NCBI GenBank assembly: GCA_036386415.1
Contig: DASVVT010000051.1
Span: forward strand, 1-64,000
Direction of reading: 5' to 3'
From: DASVVT01 sp036386415
GTDB lineage: Bacteria; Acidobacteriota; Blastocatellia; Pyrinomonadales; Pyrinomonadaceae
Length of the DNA: 64,000 nt
The notes beneath the pieces are model-generated. The model did not search any database and was not told the origin of the DNA. It was given only the letters and a program-made list of their open reading frames with translations. Every line of letters starts with the position of its first letter. The first letter of the stretch is position 1. Positions 44,669 through 52,341 of this stretch are shown here, one piece after another. Position numbers and translations under genes: made by a program.

Positions 44669-44880
44669 CCCTGTATCACATCCCATTTGAAGATTGACTG
44701 GGGCGCATCCTCAGCAGACTACGAGCCAGCTCGAAGGGCTGCCAAAGGCGACATGTTGGCCTTTGCGCAGATTTACCTGAGCAACTACAGGCGTGTTTGA
44801 TGCTGGACTGTTCTGTGGGTACGACGAAGTCTCAACTGCACAAGGCGAGAATGAAGCTGCGTAAGCTGTTGACGCGTTAG
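44669..44880 (+). pseudogene. Internally deleted ECF sigma factor remnant
   Basis: Two pieces of an ECF sigma factor are fused out of frame. The first (to the TGA at 44798-44800) reads ARRAAKGDMLAFAQIYLSNY, the start of region 2. The second, from an ATG overlapping that stop, reads CSVGTTKSQLHKARMKLRKL, the end of region 4, and stops at 44880. The middle (most of regions 2 and 4, about 100 residues) is gone. It should be non-functional. Its position just upstream of a VWFA protein gene fits a former regulator. Confidence 0.75.
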
Positions 44881-44982
44881 TCGCCGAACCGTAGAAGTCA
44901 GACTCTCGCCGAAGGGATTAAATTAACAAGCAACCAGCGATAGCCGCCCGGGCATCACTTTTATCATAAGGAGTTAAGCTTT

Positions 44983-46209
44983 ATGAGATGGCTATTATCC
45001 CTCTTGCTTTTTCTATTCGCACTGACCTCAGCGCCAGCCATGCTATACGCCCAGTCAGGGCGCACACGCGTTGATCAGGGTAGGAATAACAGAAGTTCAT
45101 CCACTGCCGGCCAGGCTGGAGCAGATGCTTCAGTCGATGATGTGATTGATACCGAAGTGAACGCGCAGGGCGAGACGCTCGAAGGCGATGTCATCAAGGT
45201 TGACACCTCGCTCGTGACCGTCCCGGTCAACGTGGCGGATCGCAACGGGAAATATGTTCCCAACCTCAGGCGCGAGGATTTCCGCATCTTCGAGGACGGC
45301 GTCGAGCAAAGAATCGCGTACTTCGCGACCGTAGACCAGCCGTTCACCGTCGCACTGGTGTTAGACACCAGCCGTTCGACCAACTTCCGCTTAGAAGATA
45401 TTCAGGACGCGGCCATCAGCTTCGTTAATCAGTTGAAGCCGGAAGACCGCGTGATGGTCATCGCCTTCGACGATAGCATCAACGTACTGGCGCAGCCGAC
45501 CAATGATCGCACGGAGCTGACGCGTGCCATCCGGCGCACGCACACGGGAGGTGGGACGCGCCTCTATGATACAGTCGATCTCGTCATCAACAAGCACCTC
45601 AAGAATATCTCCGGGCGCAAGGCGGTCGTCCTCTTCACAGACGGGGTGGACACGACGAGCCATCGCGCCTCGTACGACAGCACCCTACGGGATGCTGAAG
45701 AACTGGATGCGCTTATTTATCCCGTGGCGTACGACACAGAGGACGCAGGGTTCGGCGGCGGTCAACAGCGCCTGCCTTTGCCTGGCGGGCGAGGCAGTGT
45801 CATTCTCGGCCTGCCGTTCCCGCGTCTGCCTGGTGGCGGTGGTAGAGGCAGAGGTGGCGGCGGCTCAAACGCTGGCGATTACCGTCGCGCCAAAGAATAT
45901 TTACATGGCCTTGCGGATAGGACGGGAGGGCGCTACTACCGTGGCGACACCATCATGGGGCTCTCTCAGGCATTCACCTGGGTCGCAGAAGAGCTGAGAC
46001 GCCAGTACAGTTTGGGCTACTACCCGAAACTGGCGGGTCAGAACGGTCAAAGGCGGCAGATCAAGGTGCGTGTCAATCAGCCCGGTCTGGTCGTGAAGGC
46101 GCGTGACAGCTACGTCTATTCGGAGAAGAAGACTGACGGCAAAGATCAAGGCGGCCAGAAGTTGACAGGCACAGGCTCTCAATCAAACTATCTCGGCAAA
46201 AATCGCTAG
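44983..46209 (+). CDS. VWFA-related exported protein (acidobacterial type)
   Basis: A 408-residue secreted protein with signal peptide (LLSLLLFLFALTSAPAMLYAQ). After a low-complexity segment comes a conserved block, VPVNVADRNGKYVPNLRRED then FRIFEDGVEQ, characteristic of the VWFA-related family expanded in Acidobacteria (TIGR03436). The von Willebrand A domain has MIDAS DTSRST and a later FTDGVD. A Gly/Arg-rich insert (near 275-300) precedes LRRQYSLGYYP. AAGGAG precedes the ATG. Ligand and role unknown. Confidence 0.88.
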   Translation: MRWLLSLLLFLFALTSAPAMLYAQSGRTRVDQGRNNRSSSTAGQAGADASVDDVIDTEVNAQGETLEGDVIKVDTSLVTVPVNVADRNGKYVPNLRREDFRIFEDGVEQRIAYFATVDQPFTVALVLDTSRSTNFRLEDIQDAAISFVNQLKPEDRVMVIAFDDSINVLAQPTNDRTELTRAIRRTHTGGGTRLYDTVDLVINKHLKNISGRKAVVLFTDGVDTTSHRASYDSTLRDAEELDALIYPVAYDTEDAGFGGGQQRLPLPGGRGSVILGLPFPRLPGGGGRGRGGGGSNAGDYRRAKEYLHGLADRTGGRYYRGDTIMGLSQAFTWVAEELRRQYSLGYYPKLAGQNGQRRQIKVRVNQPGLVVKARDSYVYSEKKTDGKDQGGQKLTGTGSQSNYLGKNR

Positions 46210-46282
46210 AGGCCGTTCACCAACGCAAGACACCTGAGAGGTACACGCAAGTCAGGCACAGATTTAAGATTTTAAACCTCAT

Positions 46283-46436
46283 ACCAGACAGCAGACTAAA
46301 AGAGGGCGAGCGACGATCCACGAAATGACACGAAGCAACACGAAAGGGCACGAACAGAGGGGGGCTCTTTCGTGTCATTTCGTGTTGCTTCGTGGATCGT
46401 CCCCCGTCCTCTTTTGTTTGCATCCTGGTATCAGCT
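46283..46436. repeat. About 150-bp imperfect palindrome of CACGAA words, copy 2
   Basis: The left half holds ACCAGACAGCAGACTAAAAG then CACGAAATGACACGAAGCAA; the right half holds TTTCGTGTCATTTCGTGTTG, GGATCGTCCCCC and CATCCTGGTAT. It matches the copy at 16735 in both core and ends. It lies between the convergent VWFA and DUF6445-like genes. Confidence 0.85.
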
Positions 46437-46504
46437 TTGATCTCTCCCCTGTCGTCCGTTGGTGAGTTCTCAATTTCCCACCGCGCTCATCTTCGCCCAT
46501 TGAA

Positions 46505-47128
46505 TCAAGCCAGGAATGTCACAGGGAAGTGGAACGACTGGTAGATGCGCCCCGTCTTGAGGCTGCTGCCGAAGTGCTTGCTCGCCGAATGGAGCAGGCC
46601 GCCGGGAAACATCACCGCGCGGTTATAGACGTTTCCGACGCGATCAATCTCCATCCAGCGCCTGCGGTTGTGTGTGTCGCGATTCAGCATCTCTTCCAGC
46701 TTTTCAAGTGGAAGCCCCAGACGCAAGGCATCTTTTCCGGTCGGCCTGGTGATGAGGCCGGTCGAACGGTGCTGCCAGATTGATGTTCCCGCGTCGTAGG
46801 GCGCGCCAGGCGTCAGGTAGACGATAAACATGACCCAGGTGACGGGCAAGTCGTAATGGACGCCGACCCTCTCGGCATGATTTCCAGCGGAGAAACTGCT
46901 GAAGAAGACTCCGTTGCAGGCTTCTATCGCATCGAGGTCTTCTTCCCAGTACTTGATGCGCAGCCTGAATTTCTTCTCGATCCTCTGCTTGATGCCGCGT
47001 GGCTGGTACGCCCTGGTTCTCCATCCGACGAATGATTCGGGTTCCCTGTAGGGCAACCTCAAAGCTTTACGGCGAATCGCATCCGCGTCTGCATAGAAGT
47101 CATCGACCACCATCATAAAGCGTTTCAT
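46505..47128 (-). CDS. DUF6445-like protein, probable 2OG-Fe(II) oxygenase fold
   Basis: A 207-residue soluble protein. A His-x-Asp-like pair lies in GVHYDLP, a second His in LLHSASKHFG, and a terminal Arg in GRIYQSFHFP, the spacing expected of a double-stranded beta-helix iron oxygenase. The family resemblance is to DUF6445. The ATG at 47128 has GAGCGGAG nine bases upstream; a longer frame to 47239 is rejected. Substrate unknown. Confidence 0.65.
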   Translation of the reverse strand: MKRFMMVVDDFYADADAIRRKALRLPYREPESFVGWRTRAYQPRGIKQRIEKKFRLRIKYWEEDLDAIEACNGVFFSSFSAGNHAERVGVHYDLPVTWVMFIVYLTPGAPYDAGTSIWQHRSTGLITRPTGKDALRLGLPLEKLEEMLNRDTHNRRRWMEIDRVGNVYNRAVMFPGGLLHSASKHFGSSLKTGRIYQSFHFPVTFLA

Positions 47129-47311
47129 GAGGATCATCTCCGCTCGTGAGTAACCATCTGACCGAATCGACACGAAAATTTCGCGCGTCTCAACTATACA
47201 ATACGATGCAACATCCAAACACTTCATGTAGAATTCCACGACAGCCGTTCAAGATTACCAGTCTCCGGTTCTTCCGCTGACCGGCTTTCGTTCAAGCATC
47301 GAGGAGCTTTG

Positions 47312-48319
47312 ATGAACAACCTAACGCTCTCCAAGCTACGTCCACGTCAAACATTCAGCGGGCTCTGGTCGGCGACAACCCTGATGCTGCTGCTGATGCT
47401 GGCTGTCCCGGCTCTAGCGCAGTCAACGGATGCAGACGCTCCAACGCCCATCGGCTCAACCGAGATCAGCGGCAGCATCTCGCCCAGAGATGTCGGCGAC
47501 CCGCGCCTGACCAGATATTTTTACGCTTTCACGGGCACGCAGGGCGATCTGGTCTTGACCGTTGACAGCAAGAACCTCAATGGCGATGTCGATATATTTG
47601 TCGCCGGAAGCTTGCGCCCGCTGGCGAAGGTCAGCATGTATGCCGGTGAGCTTTTGACCAGCACGTCGAAGAGCATCTACCTGAGAAAGCGCGAGTCGCT
47701 CGTCCTGCGCGTCGAGGCGCGCACGCCCAACGACGACCCCGGCAGCTACCACATCAAATTCGGCGGAGCCTTCGAGCCCCTGCCTGTTTCCGCGAGCAGC
47801 GCGCCGGAGACAGAAACTCCAACCCTGACGGCTCGCACGGATCGAAACGCCAGGCGCGTCAGCTCAGTCGGCGGGCGCATCGACGAGCCCGTGACGGAGA
47901 CGCCCGCTACGGAGACTCCGACGCGAGAGCCTGAGCCGTCCACCGCAACCAACGCGCCTGAGCCGACGACCACGACCGAGCCAGCCGCGCCGACGACCAC
48001 CGAGACTGAGCCCGCGAAGCCCGCTCCACCGAGAACGACTCGCACGCGTCGGCCACCCACGCGCCGTGGACGCGCGCGTCCCAGGCCATCTCCAACCGAG
48101 AGCGCTACATCCACGGCGCAACCGGAATCTTCGACCGCCCAGCCTGAAGCTGGCCCACGACTCATCATCGAGACGAGAGACGGCATGCGTGTCGAGCGCT
48201 ACATGAGCACGGTGCGCCGCGTCACGGTCGAAAACGGCCAGATCGTCGTCACCACCAAGGATGGAAAAGTAGAGCGCCAGCCGATGACGAACGTCGTGCG
48301 AATGGCGATTGAGCAGTAG
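47312..48319 (+). CDS. Exported protein with PPC-like domain and Pro/Thr linker
   Basis: A 335-residue secreted protein. Signal peptide (TTLMLLLMLAVPALAQS), then a beta-sandwich with the pre-peptidase C-terminal (PPC) pattern (RYFYAFTGTQGDLVLTVDSK to the SYHIKFGG strand), a long Thr/Glu/Pro then Arg/Pro-rich linker (about 165-270), and a short C-terminal beta domain (RLIIETRDGMRVER). The ATG at 47312 has GAGGAG five bases before it. The last codons and TAG stop come from a repeat arm. Function unknown. Confidence 0.75.
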   Translation: MNNLTLSKLRPRQTFSGLWSATTLMLLLMLAVPALAQSTDADAPTPIGSTEISGSISPRDVGDPRLTRYFYAFTGTQGDLVLTVDSKNLNGDVDIFVAGSLRPLAKVSMYAGELLTSTSKSIYLRKRESLVLRVEARTPNDDPGSYHIKFGGAFEPLPVSASSAPETETPTLTARTDRNARRVSSVGGRIDEPVTETPATETPTREPEPSTATNAPEPTTTTEPAAPTTTETEPAKPAPPRTTRTRRPPTRRGRARPRPSPTESATSTAQPESSTAQPEAGPRLIIETRDGMRVERYMSTVRRVTVENGQIVVTTKDGKVERQPMTNVVRMAIEQ

Positions 48320-48455
48320 ACAGTAGTCAGTAGACAGTAGCCAGTAGAAAAGAAAAGCAGTTGATGCGTTTGATGGGGAGCCTTTAAATCATAGTAGACA
48401 GCAAAGTGCCAAGCTCTTTCTTTCCTACTGGCTACTGTCTACTGACTACTGTCTA
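48317..48455. repeat. TAGACAGTAGTCAG hairpin element, long form, inverted orientation
   Basis: Perfect 31-bp inverted repeat (48317-48347 and 48425-48455), words TAGACAGTAGTCAG and TAGACAGTAGCCAG. The 77-base loop has TTTGATGGGGAGCCTTTAAA and TCATAGTAGACAGCAAAG, the reverse complement of loops at 5658 and 34141. The left arm begins at the TAG stop of the upstream gene. Confidence 0.93.
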
Positions 48456-48478
48456 CTTCTTTTCGGAGGTTCTGGATC

Positions 48479-50863
48479 GTGGGTAATGGAGGCGAGGCGT
48501 TCGGGCAGCCGGGCATAGAGCCGAAATGGACTTCAAGCTCTAAGGAGGGGATTGGCACGGCTCTCTCGGAGGCGTCGCCCGTCTGGTTCACGCTCGCTTA
48601 CGGAATTCTCAACGAGATCTATTTCCCGCGAGTGGATGCGGCCAACACGCGTGACGCGCAATACCTCGTCACAGACGGGCGCACCTTCTTTCATGAAGAG
48701 AAGCGCGACCTAAATCATCACCTTGAATACGCGGATGAGCGTGCGCTCGCCTTTCGCCAGACCAACAGCGACCGTGCCGCGCGCTACCGCATCGTCAAGG
48801 AGACGATCACAGACCCGCGCGCGCCCGTCGTCCTCGTCCGCACACGCTTCGAGGCGCTTCAACCCGAAGCCCGGCGCTATAGCGTCTACGCGCTCTGCGC
48901 TCCGCACCTGGGCAACCAGGGGATGAATAATTCCGGGCGTGTCATGAACGTGGACGGGCGCGAGTGCCTGGTCGCGCAGCGTTCGGGGACGGCGCTCGCT
49001 GTCCTTGCCTCCGTCCCCTTTCTCAAGCGCTCCGTAGGCTTTGTCGGTGCGAGCGACGGTTGGACTGATCTACACCAGAATCTGAAGATGGATTGGGAGT
49101 TCGAGACTGCGACGAACGGCAACATCGCGCTCACGGGCGAGCTTGATCTCTCGCATGAGCACGAATGGACGCTCGCCATAGGCTTCGGCGCATCGGTCGA
49201 GGAAGCCGCGCGTGCCGCACAGGGCTCGCTCTCGCGCGGCTGGAGCGCGGCGCGCGAGGAATATGTCGGCGCATGGCGCAGCTATTGTGATCTTCTGATA
49301 GACCTCAGCTCGGAAAGTGGCGACCGGGGTAGAACCTATTACACGAGCGCGATGGTCTTGCGCGCGCATGAAGATCGCCGTCACGAGGGCGCGCTGTGCG
49401 CGTCGCTGTCGATTCCCTGGGGCGAGATTCATGGCGATCAGGACATAGGCGGTTATCATCTGGTGTGGCCGCGCGACCTGTGCCAGGCGGCAACGGCTGC
49501 GCTCGCCGCCGGAGACACACAACTCCCGCTTCGCGTGCTGCGTTATCTGGCGAAGATTCAGTTTGCGGACGGAGGCATGCCGCAGAACTGTTGGGTCGAT
49601 GGCCGCCCGTTCTGGAGCGGGATTCAACTGGATGAGGTCGCTATGCCCTTGATGCTCGCGTGGCGGCTTGAGAGCCTGGGTCTGCTCGACGGCTTTGATC
49701 CATATCCGATGGTGCATCGGGGCGCTTCTTACCTCATCAAGCGCGGCCCCGCCTCGCCGCAGGAGCGCTGGGAAGAGGAGGGCGGCATCTCGCCTTCGAC
49801 GCTCGCGGCGGAGATCGCGGCTCTGGTCTGCACCGCCGAGATGGCACGCGCGCGCAATGATTCGCCGTGCGAGCGTCTCTGCCTGCGCATTGCAGACCTC
49901 TGGGCTACCAACGTCGAGCGCTGGACATTCACGACGCGCGGCAACTTGCTCGACGGCCACGGTGAATACTACGTGCGCCTTGAAGCGATTGATCCGGAGA
50001 CGCTTGAAACGGACTTCGACCCGAACACGGGCTTCGTGCATATCAACAATCTTCCCGCCGAAGCGGCAGGCTTTCCCGTTTACAACATCATCGACGGCGG
50101 CTTTCTCGAACTCGTCCGCTACGGGGTGCGCGCTTCACAGGATGAGCACGTGCTGAAAACAGTCTCCGTCTACGACGCCGTGCTAAAGCGAGAGACGCCG
50201 TGCGGTCCCTGCTGGCTGCGTTACAACCACGACGGCTACGGGCAGAAGGCGAACGGCGATGCTTTCGACGGGACGGGTGTCGGGCGCGCCTGGCCGCTGC
50301 TCACAGGCGAGCGTGCGCATTACGAGGCGGCTTCCGGGCGCGATGTCCGCGACCTGATCAAGGCGATGGAGTGCTTCGCCAACTCCGGCGCGATGATCCC
50401 CGAACAGGTCTGGGATACCATAGATATTCCAGAAAAACAGATGTACTGCGGACGCCCGACGGGTTCGGCGATGCCGCTCGTCTGGGCGCACGCCGAGTAC
50501 ATCAAGCTCCTGCGCTCGGTCGAGGGCGGGGCTGTCTTCGACTTGATCGAACCGGTCTACAGGCGCTACGTCGAGCAGGGAGTCGTGAGCGACCTGCAAA
50601 TATGGCTCTTTAATCATAAGCTTCGCGCGGCTCTCTCCAATCGTCCTCTGCGCATAGAGACAGCCGAGCCTGCGCGTCTGCACTGGACGGCCAACGAGTG
50701 GGCCACCGTCAACGATACGGAACTGCTGGACGAAGGGTTGGACGTGTATGCCTGCGAATTTCAGCCGGGAGAATTTAAGACGGGCGAGGTCTTGAAGTTC
50801 ACCTTCTACTGGACGGAACAGGGCAGGTGGGAAGGGCGCGATTTTAGTATTGCGCTTCGATGA
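48479..50863 (+). CDS. Glucoamylase, glycoside hydrolase family 15
   Basis: A 794-residue GH15 glucan 1,4-alpha-glucosidase. An N-terminal beta domain (about 1-280) with GNGGEAFGQPGIEPKW and SPVWFTLAYGILNEIYFP precedes the (alpha/alpha)6 barrel with HLVWPRDLCQAATA, the acid residue region ERWEEEGGISPST and the base region MIPEQVWD. It has no signal peptide, so probably acts inside the cell, releasing glucose from glycogen or maltodextrin. The start is a GTG with GGAGG eight bases upstream. Confidence 0.9.
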   Translation: MGNGGEAFGQPGIEPKWTSSSKEGIGTALSEASPVWFTLAYGILNEIYFPRVDAANTRDAQYLVTDGRTFFHEEKRDLNHHLEYADERALAFRQTNSDRAARYRIVKETITDPRAPVVLVRTRFEALQPEARRYSVYALCAPHLGNQGMNNSGRVMNVDGRECLVAQRSGTALAVLASVPFLKRSVGFVGASDGWTDLHQNLKMDWEFETATNGNIALTGELDLSHEHEWTLAIGFGASVEEAARAAQGSLSRGWSAAREEYVGAWRSYCDLLIDLSSESGDRGRTYYTSAMVLRAHEDRRHEGALCASLSIPWGEIHGDQDIGGYHLVWPRDLCQAATAALAAGDTQLPLRVLRYLAKIQFADGGMPQNCWVDGRPFWSGIQLDEVAMPLMLAWRLESLGLLDGFDPYPMVHRGASYLIKRGPASPQERWEEEGGISPSTLAAEIAALVCTAEMARARNDSPCERLCLRIADLWATNVERWTFTTRGNLLDGHGEYYVRLEAIDPETLETDFDPNTGFVHINNLPAEAAGFPVYNIIDGGFLELVRYGVRASQDEHVLKTVSVYDAVLKRETPCGPCWLRYNHDGYGQKANGDAFDGTGVGRAWPLLTGERAHYEAASGRDVRDLIKAMECFANSGAMIPEQVWDTIDIPEKQMYCGRPTGSAMPLVWAHAEYIKLLRSVEGGAVFDLIEPVYRRYVEQGVVSDLQIWLFNHKLRAALSNRPLRIETAEPARLHWTANEWATVNDTELLDEGLDVYACEFQPGEFKTGEVLKFTFYWTEQGRWEGRDFSIALR

Positions 50864-50879
50864 GCAGCAGTCGGTCAAG

Positions 50880-51152
50880 CTACGCTGCCGGACGAATTTT
50901 CTCCCTGAGCATATCGCTCACCAACTTGCTGACAGCAACACCGCGTTTCTGAGCTTGCTCTGTAAGCGCTTGCATCAGGTCTTCATCAATCTCCACTTCA
51001 TAGCGACGACGCTTGAGCTGTGATTCGACGGTGACGGTTTCAAAACTATCTGGATAATCAGTTGTGTCATGTGTATCCCAAAACTCCGCCGCTTCTTCGG
51101 CGCTGCGAAACTCTTCCGGCAATGGGTCAACTTGCTTCTGATTGTCGCTCAT
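50880..51152 (-). CDS. brnA: BrnA-like antitoxin (CopG/ribbon-helix-helix)
   Basis: A 90-residue antitoxin of the BrnA type. The N-terminal segment LPEEFRSAEEAAEFWDTHDT is typical, and a ribbon-helix-helix (RRYEVEIDEDLMQALTEQAQ) forms the C-terminal DNA-binding domain. Its ATG overlaps the end of the upstream brnT frame. It normally binds BrnT and represses the operon. It remains intact although the toxin frame carries a stop codon. Confidence 0.82.
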   Translation of the reverse strand: MSDNQKQVDPLPEEFRSAEEAAEFWDTHDTTDYPDSFETVTVESQLKRRRYEVEIDEDLMQALTEQAQKRGVAVSKLVSDMLREKIRPAA

Positions 51153-51423
51153 AATATCTCCGCTCCGAATCTGTCATGTCGCGAGCCGAAATGGGCAATG
51201 CTGCTGTCTGTTCTTTATGGATGAAGAAAATAATCAAATACCGACCGCCTGTCGTCTAACCGTAGGCTGCATATAAATCTTCACCCTTCACTCGCCCTTT
51301 TTGTGCCCGACGGACATGTGGCTTACTGAAAAGTATCTCCTCTACTTCGTCTGTGCTCACGCCATGCTTGGATTCGATTTTATCAATGAACCTGTCTTTC
51401 CAGATGATCTCGTGCAGTTGCAT
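51127..51423 (-). pseudogene. brnT: BrnT-like toxin with in-frame amber codon
   Basis: A 98-codon frame reading MQLHEIIWKDRFIDKIESKH at its start and GRYLIIFFIHKEQTAALPIS, ARDMTDSERRYYE towards the end, the pattern of BrnT ribonuclease toxins. Codon 56 (51256-51258) is TAG where the family usually has Gln (the AYGQT-like region), so one CAG-to-TAG change explains it. The toxin would be truncated to 55 residues. It overlaps brnA by 26 bases. It may be an inactivated toxin, or a read-through case; the former is likelier. Confidence 0.8.
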
Positions 51424-51472
51424 TACGTTCACCAGAGATCAAATTCCTCTATCTCCGCATATAATAATACAA

Positions 51473-52237
51473 CTACTTTCTAGATTTCTTACTTGTATCA
51501 GGTGGGGACGATTTTGAAGACGAGCTGAGCTGCTCAAGGTCGGAGCGCAGCTTTGTCAGGGCGGGACTTTGGGGGTTGACCTCTTCTAGACGGGCGAGCA
51601 TGGCTTTGGCCTCCCTGGCGTCGCCTTTTCTCGTCAGCGCGACGGTGATGTTCTGTAGGGTCTGCTCGTGGCGCGGGTCTAGCTCCAGAGACTTGCGGAA
51701 ATCCTTGATGGCGCGGTCAATGTCCGGCGGCTCACGAAAGAGAAAGGTGAGGCCGAGGTCTGTGCGAACGTTGATGTCATCCGGCTTCTTAATCAGCGCC
51801 GCCATGTACCACTGCTCGGCCTCTTTATACTTCTCCGCGTCGAAGTAGGTGTTGCCGAGCGCGACCACAGCTTCGTAGCTGTCAGGTCGAAGCTGGTTGG
51901 CGTGCAGGAGGAGTTCTATCGCCTCGTCATAGCGACGAATCTTGTAGTAAAGCTCGGCGGCCTCCATCTGCGCCTCGAAGTTGTTCGGCTCGTTGCGCGC
52001 CTTTTGTATAGCCTCCGTCACAGCCGCTGGCGCCATCTGCGACGGCTGATCGGCAACTCCGTTTGAAGGAACGGCGGGATGATCCGGCGGAAGCTCCGAC
52101 GCCTGTGTCGTTGCTTTCGTTGTCTGTGAACGCGTCGCGCCGCCGCCGCTCTGGTTAATAGAGTTGGTGACAAGAAAACCTATAATCAGGCCAAGCAGCA
52201 AGCCGATGATGGAGAAGAGAACGTTATCTTTGGACAT
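51473..52237 (-). CDS. Membrane-anchored TPR protein
   Basis: A 254-residue protein with one N-terminal transmembrane helix (NVLFSIIGLLLGLIIGFLVT), a Thr/Ser/Pro linker, and about four TPR units (for example YYKIRRYDEAIELLLHANQL and LGNTYFDAEKYKEAEQWYMA). It resembles the CcmH/NrfG-type TPR proteins found next to cytochrome c maturation genes. It lies just downstream of ccsA and resB in the same direction, so a role in that pathway is plausible. The ATG at 52237 is used instead of a TTG at 52246. Confidence 0.8.
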   Translation of the reverse strand: MSKDNVLFSIIGLLLGLIIGFLVTNSINQSGGGATRSQTTKATTQASELPPDHPAVPSNGVADQPSQMAPAAVTEAIQKARNEPNNFEAQMEAAELYYKIRRYDEAIELLLHANQLRPDSYEAVVALGNTYFDAEKYKEAEQWYMAALIKKPDDINVRTDLGLTFLFREPPDIDRAIKDFRKSLELDPRHEQTLQNITVALTRKGDAREAKAMLARLEEVNPQSPALTKLRSDLEQLSSSSKSSPPDTSKKSRK

Positions 52238-52247
52238 AATGATCAAG

Positions 52248-52341
52248 TAGACAGTAGACAGTAGACAGTAGCCAGTAGAAAAGAAAGCAGTACCTCGGCT
52301 TTTCTTTCTACTGACTACTGTCTACTGTCTACTGTCTACTA
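52248..52341. repeat. TAGACAGTAGTCAG hairpin element, short form
   Basis: Left arm (52248-52279) and right arm (about 52308-52341) of TAGACAGTAG words; the internal loop conserved in long copies is missing. The right arm encodes the TAG stop of ccsA on the minus strand. Confidence 0.88.
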
